From positions 11,545,501-11,609,500 of the forward strand of contig NC_077247.1 in assembly GCF_947179165.1 (NCBI RefSeq): a stretch of 64,000 bases of DNA, written 5' to 3'. The notes under the pieces are model-generated. The model saw only the letters and a list, made by a program, of their open reading frames with translations, did not search any database and was not told the origin of the DNA. The position numbers were made by a program, and so were the translations under genes. Shown here piece after piece: positions 1 to 11,263 of the stretch (position 1 is the stretch's first letter; the number at the start of each line of letters is the position of its first letter). The stretch is from Solanum dulcamara. Lineage: Eukaryota; Streptophyta; Magnoliopsida; Solanales; Solanaceae.

Positions 1-1542
1 AGAGAAGCTTCACATACCTCTTATGGACTTCCCTTAGTCGTGTTTACGTCGTCGTCCTCGAAACCTATTTAACACGGAAATAAGGAGAGTATTAACAACC
101 TTAGATTTTTCAGCAACTTAGGCTATCCACTAGTATTCATAGCATTCATCCCCTCGCTTGCCTTCTCGACTAGTTCCTTAACTAGTTAAGGTGTTAACGG
201 AAATCGGACAACACCTCCCCTATAATGTGCCCTATCCGAATTTCCCAACCATGTCCGTAACACCTGAATCAAACCAACAATACAACCAGCAGATCATATA
301 TATATAACATGGCAACATTACACAATATAAACTCCAAACGACTCGCCCGAAGTTACGATACCAAAAGAGGGTTTCTAGTTTCTATTTTGCGAAACCTTTA
401 ACCGTACGAAGCGGGAGGGGGGGTCATATGGCTGTAAGAAGAAGATCCCCCACCTAATTTAGAGCACTCTTAGACCCTTAAACATTCCACAACACAACCA
501 TTAGCATCCCCCACGCGCACAACACCTTACTTCGACAACTATTTAACTATAGCGATTCAAAATTCGTTTATTTCGAAGGCCGAACTTTTCAAACCTTTTC
601 CCCAACTTCCAGAATATCCTAAGGTGTGTAATACACCCTAAATTAACATCATAAACTTAAAATTAGAGGCGAAGAACTTACCTTTCCCGAAATTGGCTAG
701 AACTCGCCGAAATCGCGCCTCGGATTTTTTTTAGCGTGCTGAATCCTCGTGGCAGCTTGTTGTCCATTTTTTGGCTGCAACGAACTCTAATTTTATTCTA
801 ATAATACTTCCATATCACCATGGTATACTCTATATAATTAATTTATGGAACGAAATCGGGACTTACCTTATTTTTCTCCCAAGCCGTCGCAATTTTCTCC
901 TTTGCTCTAGTGTTTGTTTTCTCTTATTTTGGCTGATATTTGAGGAACAAACTGAAGTATATGATTCATATACATACATTTATGTGGCTGTAGGGTGTGA
1001 TACATGTCATCCCCAAGAGGTGACACGTGTCCAGCCCCTATTGGGCCACCACATCTACATGCTGAAGGAGGGGCTGCCACGTGGCAGTGGGGCCCACCTC
1101 CCCCAAGCAGGTGGGTCACCTAGTTGACCCCAAGCAGGTGGGTCACCTGCTTGCTTAGGTACTGCCACGTTTCACCCTCCCATTGGCTGCCCCGCACAAT
1201 TTTATTTTCCTCCTCGTGGGTTCGTAATCTCGTTCATAATCTCGTCTCACTTTAAGAGCCTATGAAACCCTTGCTACGTAAACTTGGTATGTAATCAAGT
1301 AACTCACGTATGTAAGTCTTTTAAATTAGTAGTTTACGTAGATAAGTCGAGTCCTACAACTCGTTACTTGGCCTCCAACTCCTTCCGACTTCTCTTGACT
1401 CTATTTCCAACCTTCCCTCTCACGAGGTATCACATTCTTCTTTCCTTTGAGTTGTTTAATGTGTGTGGATAGTAGGGGTCTCATGGCTACTTCCAAGAAG
1501 ATTAGGGATACGTTTCAAGGTTCAAAAGTGTGGGGTGTAACA
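1..1542 (-). mobile_element. TE-A 3' LTR, cut by the window edge
   Basis: Read on the minus strand, the LTR begins at 1542 with TGTTACACCCC and runs off the left edge. It matches 7408-8950, the 5' LTR of the same element. A purine tract lies just inside it at 1543-1556, as expected upstream of a 3' LTR. The part nearest the LTR start (912-1542) is almost identical to the other copy, whereas 1-911 differs at roughly 55 places. No coding capacity is credible. The target-site duplication cannot be tested because the far end is outside the window. Confidence 0.85.
958..1151 (-). promoter_or_regulatory. TE-A U3 promoter block with G-box and E-box palindromes (3' LTR)
   Basis: This block holds two perfect ACGT-core palindromes: CTGCCACGTGGCAG at 1074-1087 and GACACGTGTC at 1022-1031. 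It also holds two direct copies of AAGCAGGTGGGTCACCT at 1105 and 1132. The second copy extends into a palindrome with arms AGCAGGTG and CACCTGCT around GGT (1133-1151). Read on the minus strand they precede an AT-rich, TATA-like stretch near 960-985. G-boxes bind bZIP/bHLH factors in plants; the promoter role here is inferred from position and from the matching arrangement at 62425-62620. Confidence 0.5.
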
Positions 1543-1556
1543 TCCTTCCCCCCTTT
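1543..1556 (-). other. TE-A polypurine tract
   Basis: The minus strand reads AAAGGGGGGAAGGA immediately before the LTR start TGTTACACCCC. This is the standard position for the plus-strand priming site of an LTR retrotransposon. It fixes the element's orientation as minus and identifies 1-1542 as the 3' LTR. Confidence 0.85.
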
Positions 1557-3660
1557 AGAACATTCATCCCCGAATGTTAAACAAAATCTCCCTTCGAACT
1601 TTATATAGAGTATTGGGAGGTTCTTTGTTGTTGTTATAATACATACTCCCACCTGAGTGATTAATATACATATTTCAGAAGTTGGGGTTACCTGTAGACA
1701 TTGGGAAGTAGGTACGAATACTTGTGTTTCCTGTCCTCTTCAATTTCTCAGGTCATCCCCTTTTCTGGTTTTGATTTTGCCACAATATCTTGACGGAAGG
1801 CACATCTTTAGTCTACAATCTTCTAGTTTGCCGATCTAAGATGGCGATAGGTTTTGTTTTCACAGGATTCCATCTCCTTGACATCAGCTATGGAATATAC
1901 CCTAGGTGACTCGTCAGTACCCTTGCGAGGCATTCCTATCTGATGGATTGGGCGTATGGTTTCCAAATGAGGTGGTAAGCTCAACTTACCATTCATGTTT
2001 CCCACCTTATGAGCAAATTGATACAGTCTAACATATTCTGGGTTAAGTTTCCTTTTCTAGGTGACTCTGTTATGAGCATCCAATCATTCATTTTAACTCT
2101 GAATGTCGATATCGATTATCTGTATCTTATTTCTGCCAACTCTGGGTTGTTAGTCAATAGTTTGTTTCATCCTGTTTGGCCTACCAACTTAGTCTTTTTC
2201 CCCAATAGGGGGAATCATACACTTTGCCTTACAATATCTTGTAGAGGGTCATCTGGATACTAGAACGGTAGCCTTTCTCGTAGGCAAACTTAATAAGTGG
2301 TGGATGATAGTCCTAGCTACGCTTAAATCCAACTTCATAAGCTCGCAATATATTTTCTAGCAGTTGATAGTATGCTCAGTCTGTTCAGCAACCTGAGGAA
2401 AATGCGGTACGAAGGCCCGTCTGTGCTCCCGACTTTTTCTTGGACTGAGGTCTAAACGTTAATCGTAATTGAAGTCCTTCTATCTAAGATACTAGCTGGG
2501 GAAACATCCCGGAACCTTACTATTTTCATGTCCTATAATTCCACCTAGTTTCAGCTGCATAGGTTCTCTTATTTGAAAGCAAATAGGCTAATTCGTTAGC
2601 CTCGTATAGTCTTTCTCGACTTTTTTCAAAACTGTAATTGGCATTCTATATTTTGGGTCCTGCTTTTCAATCCTTAGGGTTGGCTACTGAATAATGTTGC
2701 AGCCCCCTCGTGTAATGGCTCTCATAGTCATTCTGTGCTTTATTTAAAATGATCTGGTATAATTCTGACAGAATTTTGGCGTATATACTCACCATCTTGT
2801 AGTAACCAGCTAGTTCTGCCAGTTTCTTTTAAACTCTTTCACCACTTTCCTGACCCCCACTTGTAACCTCCTAGCCACATTATCCTATGTCATTTTCTTC
2901 CTTACAAATTGACGAGAGGGTACAAGAAGTATCTTAGCGTTATCTCGCTAGTCCTTATGTTTTACCTTGCCTTTTTCTCCCTTATCCTACATTTGATGTC
3001 GGGGGAGATCTTTGGCCCAATCATGGCCATGTATTATGTCACCCGTAGTACCAATTCCATCTCGATAGTTTGGCTTAACCTATCCTTGCATCTCTCAGTA
3101 GTTAATTATAACTTGGGCTTCTTTGCCTGGAATAATAGCTATGGGGACTTCGTAAGGTCTTACCATTTCTTCACCCTACAATTTTATACCTTTTCGGCTG
3201 AGTAGGTAGACTTTGATCAAAGGAGCAGGGCTTAATATCGTTAATCCATAAGCAATATTCCCTCCAGATTCATCTGACGCTGGAGTGTGAAGTGAGTCTT
3301 GTAGTCCTGGTCATATTGTGGAATTTTCGACCTTCGGTATTACTTCCTGTCATTCATAAATTACATCAGCTGGTACCCTTATCTTTTAGGTTTTGCTTTT
3401 TTTTTCGCCCTCAGAGTTGGCTGCCAAGTGGTGTCGAAATTCCCTCGCTAACTGGCCCATATAGTCATTCTGCGGTTTTCCTCTCATTAACTGGTTCTAT
3501 GTTGAAGAGTCGTGGCATTTGAGTGCGTCGTTAGTTAGCAGTTAGCTAATCCTTCTTGTTTTGCTTAAGTCCTTGTTACAACTGCCTTAAGGTATCTTAT
3601 AATACTCTGGGTACATAATCTCATATCGTTTCTCCATTTCCAGTTCATATTCTTCCATCT

Positions 3661-3776
3661 CGCGTGATCATACCAGCACTAACTTATTAATTTCCATCAG
3701 AATTTCGAGGTTAAGCATGCTGGGGCGAGAGTAATACTGGGATGGGTGACCTCCCTGGGAAGTCTTCGTATTGCGT
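3661..3776 (+). pseudogene. 5S rRNA-derived sequence (decayed)
   Basis: A stretch of about 116 bases aligns along the whole plant 5S rRNA. It matches the 5' part at TGATCATACCAGCACTAA, has a diverged centre, then matches well through the internal control region: GGTTAAGC (box A area), GGGCGAGAGTA, the intact GATGGGTGAC element, and CTGGGAAGTC followed by a box C-like end. It carries many substitutions and an extra C in the CCTCCCTGGG stretch, so it is unlikely to be functional. It is antisense to the host element TE-A. It may be a captured 5S copy, a 5S-derived SINE or a Cassandra remnant; no flanking LTR pair is visible to support Cassandra. Confidence 0.85.
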
Positions 3777-5623
3777 TTCATTGTAATCCTTGCCATAATA
3801 TGTGGGGCACTCAATTTAGCTCCAAATTTACCTTAGCGTTGTCTCACAAGTCTTTATGTTTCGCCTTGTCCTTTCCTCTATTATCTTGCAACTAGTATCA
3901 GCATAGACCTTTAGCCCCACTATCCTCTATTCCCTTTGTGTTCTCCTCATTTTCTACCACAGGAGGCTTTCTATTCCTTTTTCTTTGGTTATTTATCTAT
4001 CGCAACATCATTTGCGACTAATTCTATAACCAACGTTTGGCTTTTGGTCTAGCATGCTGTCACCATCCTTCGTAATGTCTCTTAAGTCGGTTGATATCCT
4101 TTCATGGTTACACTCTTCTGTTTTTATACACAGCCGCCTTCTAGTGTTATATCGTTCAGGGTCTCATCATAAACTTCTTAACGCTACCTTATGTAGCATT
4201 CTGGCTTCTATCCAATTATTGGTAGCTTCCATACCTTTCCAACTTGGTTCAGCAAGATATCTTATTGGAGTTTAGACGTCTATCTCAAATATATTGCCAT
4301 ATTAATTGCCTCCTCCTACTTTTACCAATTTCTCGTTGACTTCCCCTCTTTAGAGGGTACTCGTACTTTTATCTGCTTGTACCTTGCTTTATGTCTCTTT
4401 TTCCAATCTCAATTTTGCCCAATCTCTTCCTCCAATCTACTTGGTACTGCATCATGTCTCCATCTATCTTCATATTTTATAATCAGACTATCTGCGTACG
4501 GAGCCTTGGCAAAATCACGAAGCGACGAGAACTTTTCCATACATAGTGCAACATCTCCTTTATTAATTTGTACTTGAGTAGTGGGGCTCATGGAATAACT
4601 CGTCCAAGGCCACCTTCTACTTATCTTCATCAAAATTTAACTAGTACTTGTAGTCGTTCCAATCTCAATTAGGCGGTGCTAGTATTCCGACGATAACTGT
4701 TCAAGGTTTTTTTGAAATAGTAGCTTTACCCCAACCTATATCCCTTATTCCTTGGGGTGAATGTAGGTTACACCAATTATTCCTTAAGTTTATCATCCTC
4801 GTCCCGTAAGGGTTCCACTATTTCTGGGGCGACATTGTGTACACGCGTCATTTTGTTTGTATCTTAAGCCCCATGCTCTTACTGCATTCTCAACTCAGGC
4901 CTTTCACTTAGTCAACGCGTACTAAGTGCGTCTTACTAGTGGTTTCACTTTATCCCTGCATACTCATATCACCCTGTTCAATTCATACTTACATATCCCC
5001 CTTTTAATTCGTATTCGTATTCAGTCCCTGACATCTCCTTGAGATGCTCCCGTTAGGAGTTCTTTTCCCAATTAGTCGGTGGAGAACTATAAATTGTTAT
5101 CATAAATCATTTTTCAACCATTGTTGGAAGAAATCAAAACCTCTTGAACATCACAGTACTTCTTTTAATACTTGACCTACCTGGTCTCCTTCTGAGTTTA
5201 TCTTCGAGTTATGAACAACTCGTCTAATTTACAATAGGAGAAGGGCTTGGTATTTTTTCAAAAAGAGTGAAACTCATTTGCGGGACATCTTATCCTTCAT
5301 CCTGAGCCCTCTGTTTATATTCCTACAGTACAAATACGGCTGGAGATACCGTAGTCCGAACTTTCTACTTAAATAAGCTTTTGTTCCTCCGAAACAAAAT
5401 TCTTCAAGTGAAAAGGGTGCCCCTTATCGATGACCTGAAGAGTACCTCTTACAACTTTAGTTAAACACGGTAGGGGTACTTGGTATCAATTTTCCAGACA
5501 TCTCAAAAATCTATGTTCAATTCCCTTTTCCTTGTTCTGGGAAGATTTCGGCAGAGTTTCCTCTATACTTCTTACTATCCCACAACCTGCACGCAGAAAA
5601 TACCAACAAGGCGTCACAGGGCC

Positions 5624-5624
5624 A

Positions 5625-5663
<39 letters not shown>

Positions 5664-5666
5664 CAT
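5624..5666. repeat. Microsatellite (CA)n(TA)n
   Basis: A compound dinucleotide run, CA repeats followed directly by TA repeats, within the TE-A interior. Confidence 0.95.
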
Positions 5667-6034
5667 AGGTCAAATCACAGCCGTACAGGGCTTTCAATAT
5701 CATCTCATATCGCGGCCACACAGGGCTTTCAATGTCAATAATAATATAAAAATACTGGACTTACCTCATACGTCAAACTTCAAACTGCATTTGTTGCACT
5801 TCCTATCTTCTTTACTTTCAGGTCTCGACTTTACATTCCAATATTACTTCCATACCTTACTCAAACAGATAGATATCTTTCGTGCCTTTACTTTACTTAC
5901 CTGCATACTTCGTGACGTCCTATGTCGTCAATTACTTCCTTCTGTTGGTGTCGTCCTTCTATTAAGATCCAAGGTTAGTATAAGGAATTTTCCTATGACT
6001 CGGATCTAAAGCACGATCTCAGATGTAGAAGAAA

Positions 6035-6115
6035 GGTAACATCTTAAATGTCATGTAGCTTCCTATTTATAGATGTAGCACGCAACACATCGATAACCAA
6101 GACTCTACTAGACAC
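6035..6115 (-). other. TE-A leader block shared with TE-C
   Basis: The minus strand of this segment matches TE-C just after its primer binding site (35466-35550). Shared landmarks in the same order are GTGTCTAGTAGAGTCTT, a TTATCG-GTGTGTTG stretch, CACATCTA/TACATCTA, and GGCTAC/AGCTAC followed by GATGTTAC. TE-A and TE-C therefore share a 5' leader although their interiors differ. The PBS expected just before this block is missing in TE-A. Confidence 0.75.
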
Positions 6116-6566
6116 GACCTAGACCCCCCGTACACATATCTATTAGCTGCAGTCACATTGAATCGTAAATAAGACGATATCATGTAACAGAGCCCTACTG
6201 GGCGATAACATTTTCATAAACCTATAGCCCTTTTTGTTTGTATCACAACATGATAAGGAACGCAAGCCGATAAGGCTGCCATAACATAATCCTATATATC
6301 ATATATTAGGTAGACCCGGCTGAATCAAACTGACATACACAACCCACATATACATATCTGCAGACCTCTAAAAATATTAACGACAACATATGGCGAGACA
6401 GGGCCCCCGCCGTACCCCTGAATAGAAAAAAAAATTCTTATACATCAATGGTCAGTATGAAAAACTAGGCTCCGATACAATGGAGCCTCCTCTAGCTAAA
6501 TTGAGCGGAATCCTAAGCTGACGGACTCCCAAAACCTGTACCTGTACCTGCAGCCATGAAATGCAG

Positions 6567-6584
6567 CCCCCCGAAGAAATGGGG
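6567..6584 (-). other. Conserved LTR hairpin (TE-A copy)
   Basis: On the minus strand: GTACTGA, then a C-run, ATTTCTTC, a G-run, then CTGCA. The C and G runs can pair around a short pyrimidine-rich loop. The same arrangement occurs at 34991-35007 and 42975-42991 in TE-C. Its place in the downstream part of the LTR suggests an RNA-level role such as 3' end formation; that is inference. Confidence 0.6.
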
Positions 6585-8365
6585 TCAGTACGACATATGT
6601 ACTGAGTATGTAAAACGTAACATAATACAACTGAAGGTATATCTGAGACAGAGAAGCAGGAGAACAATTTATCAAATCAGGAACATGTACCTGTACTCTG
6701 TGAATCATAAAAATATGCATGCTCAAATTTTCAATATAGCCGGCCCCGTCAGGGGTCCGGTGAATCATATATGTAGTATCAGTATGTAGTATCAGTATCA
6801 GGCCCCATGCCATCGCCACCATATTAAAACACATCATCATCATATATATACATACGTACCCAACCCTCTAATGAAGGGCTCGGTAGACAATGCTGTGAAT
6901 TACACGAATCTAATAACCAGCTCGGGACTCAGAGAAAAAGTGTTACAGTATACACGAGTAGAGTAGTGAGAAACAAAACACAGTTTAAATCGTTATCTTA
7001 GACTCAATGAAGTCATCAAGTGAACCATCACCTGGGGACCAGGGCAGAAAGTATCTGACGTATACTCTCCAACTGTCACTAAGGACTATGTGAAAAGGAG
7101 TTTTGGAAATCTTAGACATATTCCAATGTGAAATATCTTATAGAAGTCCGAGTATTGGTTATCTCAGAGCCTTTTTTTTTACAAACAAGAGATTAGTCGA
7201 AATAATTGTTATACATTCATATAGAAGACTCGAAGATAGCAGCTTACTACTTTAAAGTTTAATCATTCAAAAGTGAGTGAGGGTCCTAAAGTCATATTCA
7301 GAACCTGGGAATGGAATTACCCCCAAAGCTTATATTATGTCCTGCTTACAGCTAAGAGATGCCAAAAGAGAAAAGATAGGCTTTACATACCTATACCAAA
7401 AACATACCAAAAGAAGCTTCACATACCTCTTATGGACTTCCCTTAGTCGTGTTTATGTCGTCGTCCTCGAAACCTATTTAACATGGAAATAAGGTGAGTA
7501 TTAACAAGCTTAGATTTTTCAGCAACTTAGGCTACCCACTAGTATTCATAGCATTCATCCCCTCGCTTGCCTTCTCGACTAGTTCCTTAACTAGTTAAGG
7601 TGTTAACGGAAATCGGACAACACCTCCCCTATAATGTGCCCTATCCGAATTTCCCAACCATATCCTTAACACCTGAATCCAACCAAAAATACAACCAGAA
7701 GCTCATATATATATATATAACATGGCAACATTACACAATATAAACTCCAAACGACTCGCTCGAAGTTACGATACCAAAAGAGGGTTTCTAGTTTCTATTT
7801 TGCGAAACCTTTAACCGTACGAAGTGGGGGGTCATGTGGCTTTAACCATAAGATCCCCCACTTAATTTAGAGAACTCTTAGACCCTGCAACACGCAACAA
7901 CACAACCATCAGCATCCCCCACGCGCACAACACCTTACTTCGACAACTATTTAACTATAGCGATTCCAAATTCGTTTATTTCGAACGCCGAACTTTTAAA
8001 CCTTTTCACCAACTTACAGAAGCCCCTAAGGTGTGTCATATACCCTAATTTAACATCATAAACTTCAAATTAGAGGGTAAGAACTTACCTTTCCCGAAAT
8101 TGGCTAGAACTCGCTGAAATCGCGCCTCTGAATTTTTTTTAGCGTGCTGAATCGTCGTGGCAGCTTGCTGTCCATTTTTTGGCTGCACCGAACTCTAATT
8201 TTATTCTACTAATACTTCCATATCACCGTGGTATATGCTATATAATTAATTTACGGAACAAAATCGGGACTTACCTTATTTTTCTCCCAAGTCGTCGCAA
8301 TTTTCTCTTTAGCTCTAGGGTTTGTTTTCTCTTATTTTGGCTGATATTTGAGGAACAAACTGAAG

Positions 8366-8559
8366 TATATGATTCATATACATACATTTATGTGGCTGTA
8401 GGGTGTGATACATGTCATCCCCAAGAGGTGACACGTGTCCAGCCCCTATTGGGCCACCACATCTACATGCTGAAGGAGGGGCTGCCACGTGGCAGTGGGG
8501 CCCACCTCCCCCAAGCAGGTGGGTCACCTAGTTGACCCCAAGCAGGTGGGTCACCTGCT
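8366..8559 (-). promoter_or_regulatory. TE-A U3 promoter block (5' LTR copy)
   Basis: Base-for-base the same block as 958-1151: the CTGCCACGTGGCAG palindrome at 8482-8495, the GACACGTGTC palindrome near 8430, and the AGCAGGTG/CACCTGCT palindrome at 8541-8559. As the 5' LTR copy, this is the one that would drive transcription of TE-A, on the minus strand. Confidence 0.5.
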
Positions 8560-8969
8560 TGCTTAGGTACTGCCACGTTTCACCCTCCCATTGGCTGCCC
8601 CGCACAATTTTATTTTCCTCCTCGTGGGTTCGTAATCTCGTTCATAATCTCGTCTCACTTTAAGAGCCTATGAAACCCTTGCTACGTAAACTTGGTATGT
8701 AATCAAGTAACTCACGTATGTAAGTCTTTTAAATTAGTAGTTTACGTAGATAAGTTGAGTCCTACAACTCGTTACTTGGCCTCCAACTCCTTCCGACTTC
8801 TCTTGACTCTATTTCCAACCTTCCCTCTCACGAGGTATCACATTCTTCTTTCCTTTGAGTTGTTTAATGTGTGTGGATAGTAGGGGTCTCATGGCTACTT
8901 CCAAGAAGATTAGGGATACGTTTCAAGGTTCAAAAGTGTGGGGTGTAACACAAATCAATAAATGCACTT

Positions 8970-11170
8970 CCTATTGCTTAGAACGGACACCCCAAGATAA
9001 AAAAAACATCTGGGTTAGGCTCAAAATCTAATACAACAAAATTAACAGGAAAGATGAGGGATCCCACTAAACTAACACATCCTCAATAATACCATCAGGT
9101 CTAGCTACTGAACGATCAACTAATTGTAAGAAAATGGTGGTTGATTTAAGTTCTCCTAGACCTAATTTCTTAAGCATATATCTAGACATCAAGTTTATAC
9201 TAGAACCTAGATCACAGAGACCTCTTGCATTACTATACTTACTAATTTTTATCTGTACTGCGAAACTACCTGGATCTTTTTTTTAGCTGGAAGCTTAAAT
9301 TTGTTCAAAATTCTTGAACTACACTCTTCAATGAGTGCCACTGTTTCAAATTCAGCTAACTTTCTCTTGTTGGCCATAATATCTTTGACAAACTTGGCAT
9401 ATTTTGGAATGCCCTGCAACACATCAAACAAAGGCAAGTTAATTTTTACCCGGTTTAAGCATGTCTATGAATTTTTCAAAACATTCCTCCTTTTTATTCT
9501 TTTTAAATTTTTATGGGAATGGGGGAGGTGGTTTTATTTTTGGCTCTTGCTCTGTCTATGGTTGGATAGAATCACTAGCTTCAATCACTACAACTTTACC
9601 TTTTCCTTCACTGCCTTTGCTTTGTGGCGCTAGCTCAACTAATGATCGTCCACTTCGTGTGCTCACAACATTTACCTATTTGGGGTTTGGATCAGTGTTA
9701 CCTAGTAAACCACCTTGCGGGTGAAAATTTTGAGCACTTGCTAGCTGTCCCACCTGCTTCTCTAAATTTTGAGTAGTGATTTGACACTGACGAATGTCTG
9801 CAGCTAACTTAGCTTGGTCATTCATGAGTTTTTTAACTATGTCTTCCACACTCATGTTTCCTGCACTGCTTGATTATTGGTTACTATGGTCTTGATGATT
9901 ATAGTGTTGGACTCCTCCTTGTGGTCTATATGGAGCATGGCCTTGATTGTTGTACTACTACCCACTTCCTTGTGGTCTGAATTATGTCTTCCCTTGATGT
10001 TGGTTTTGTTGATTTCCACCCCAGGATGGTTTCTCCAATTTAGGTTGTAACTATTTCCATAGTTCTGATTTCCTCCACCCTTAGGTGCATTATCCACAAA
10101 ATTCACCGACTCAGGATTAGCTCCATTTTTTTCCACCACATGTTCACTACTGCCATACACCTCACACCACATGTGTTATTGCTGAACCAAATTCACTAGA
10201 GCTTACTGCTATCCTTTTGCTAAAGTGTTGAAATGCATTGTCATCATATTTTATATTGCAACAATCTGTGCTGTCAATGCATTCACCACATCAACTTCTA
10301 ACATGCCTACTTCTTTTTGAACTACAAGTCTAGAGTTTCCTCTGTTTCACTCAGTATTTCCCTGAGATATGAAATTAAGCAATATATAGAGTTCATCATA
10401 TCTTTTCTTTAGTTCCTGTCCACCTATTGCAGAGTCAAGAAAAATTTTAATGTTAGGTCCAACCCTTCTATGAAGGTGTGGAAAAATACCTCATTAGCTT
10501 GATGATGGTGAGGACAACTAATGAGTAAAGATTTAAACCTATCCCAATAGTGGTACAAATTTTCTTCAGATTTTTGTTTAAAGCTTAAAATTTCAGCCTT
10601 CAAAATAGTTGTCTTGCCTGAAGGAACAAATCTGATAAGAAACTTGCGAGCCAAATCATTTCATGAGGTGATTGAATTTGGTGGTTCCGACTTCAACCAC
10701 CTCTTATCTTCCCCCAACAAAGAAAAGGGAAACAATGTTAACATCATATAGTCAGAAGATACCCCATTTGGCATATAAGTGTCGCTAATCTCCAAGAAGT
10801 TCTGGATGTGGACTTGGGAATCTTCATGAGGTAAATCAGTAAACTGCCCATTAAAGTGCAACAGCTGCACGATGTTCTTTTTCATTTCAAATCTTCCTCC
10901 AGCTAGTGGTTTATGAATGCTAGAGGTGACATTCGCTATGAGTGAGACTGTCACATCACGTACAATCCTGGCGGCCATCTCTACAGGGACCTCTACAGGC
11001 ACTTTGTTAGTATCACCCTAATTTACCTGTGGTACGGGATATAGGGCAGTTTCTCTCCTTCTTTGCTGATGCAGGAATCTTTTAGGCTTAGGTAGAAGCT
11101 CTACAATGTTTCCACTTCTGTCCAGTGTGCCTTTGTGAATTCTCTTGCTAGAAATAACAGTAAGATCAAG
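8970..11170 (-). pseudogene. OTA-2 gag-protease, Athila/Tat type, broken
   Basis: Minus-strand remains of Gag followed by protease of a Ty3/gypsy element of the Ogre/Tat/Athila group. From 11002 downward: a capsid-like region with FNGQFTDLP and FLEISDTY motifs, LFPFSLLGEDKRWL, then ARKFLIRFVPSGKT, a CPHHHQANE stretch near 10500, a degenerate Cys-rich segment near 10140 (CEVYGSSEHV) followed by NWRNHPG, a KYAKFVKDI block near 9400, and a protease core with CDLGSSINLM near 9183-9230. The reading frame is broken by an in-frame stop where a Trp is usual (about 10661), a frameshift near 10440 and more stops around 10200-10400. The polymerase region is missing because TE-A begins at 8950. The PBS and 5' LTR follow at 11237 and 11264. 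Confidence 0.8.
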
Positions 11171-11236
11171 TTGTTAACACGAACACAAATAATAAAGGAA
11201 CTTTAAAAAGAAAACTATTGCCAAATTAAAAAAAAA

Positions 11237-11254
11237 TCCCTGGCAACTGCGCCA
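11237..11254 (-). other. OTA-2 primer binding site
   Basis: The minus strand reads TGGCGCAGTTGCCAGGGA, two changes from the TGGCGCCGTTGCCGGGGA primer site typical of Athila-type elements. It lies between gag and the 5' LTR, as expected. Confidence 0.8.
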
Positions 11255-11263
11255 AAAACTTAT

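Larger units (their letters stand above)
1543..6124 (-). mobile_element. TE-A interior, non-coding (LARD-like)
   Basis: About 4.6 kb between the LTRs in which I find no gag, protease, reverse transcriptase or integrase motif on either strand; open frames are all under about 100 codons. A long non-coding interior between long LTRs is the definition of a LARD, a non-autonomous element that relies on proteins from a related element. Near its 5' end it keeps a leader block shared with TE-C (6035-6115). The interior has degenerate internal duplications (for example 2930-3020 with 3828-3917), a 5S rRNA-derived stretch and a dinucleotide repeat. The sequence around 5665-5740 has two copies of a short motif, ACAGGGCTTTCAAT, about 40 bases apart. 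Confidence 0.65.
6125..8950 (-). mobile_element. TE-A 5' LTR
   Basis: Minus-strand LTR starting at 8950 (TGTTACACCCC). It matches 1-1542 over its first 1.5 kb and continues about 1.3 kb further. That distal part carries the hairpin also found in TE-C LTRs (6567-6584) and a GGGCCCTGTCTCG stretch comparable to TE-C's GGGCCCTGTCCCG. The 3' end with CA and the tRNA-Met PBS are not recognisable. The LTR seems to run directly into the leader block near 6125, so a small deletion has probably removed the LTR/PBS junction. Estimated length of 2.8 kb is close to the TE-C LTRs. Confidence 0.75.

Noticed and set aside
771..1127. A 118-codon open frame repeated at 8179-8535 with near-identical sequence
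   Set aside because: Both lie within TE-A LTR copies, antisense to the element, across the G-box block. Similarity reflects LTR duplication, and no protein family is recognisable.
3661..3910. A Cassandra element (5S in LTR, AGTATCAGCAT near 3893 as PBS)
   Set aside because: The PBS-like bases fall inside a segment duplicated at 2930-3020, and no second LTR copy with 5S is present. Only the 5S similarity is kept.
6452..6490. TGTATCGGAGCC on the minus strand as a tRNA-Met primer binding site
   Set aside because: It forms an inverted repeat (GGCTCC...GGAGCC), and sequence homologous to the LTR interior of TE-C continues on both sides. The leader block only starts near 6115.
8951..8955. CAAAT as a target-site duplication for TE-A
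   Set aside because: The partner would lie left of the window, so it cannot be tested.
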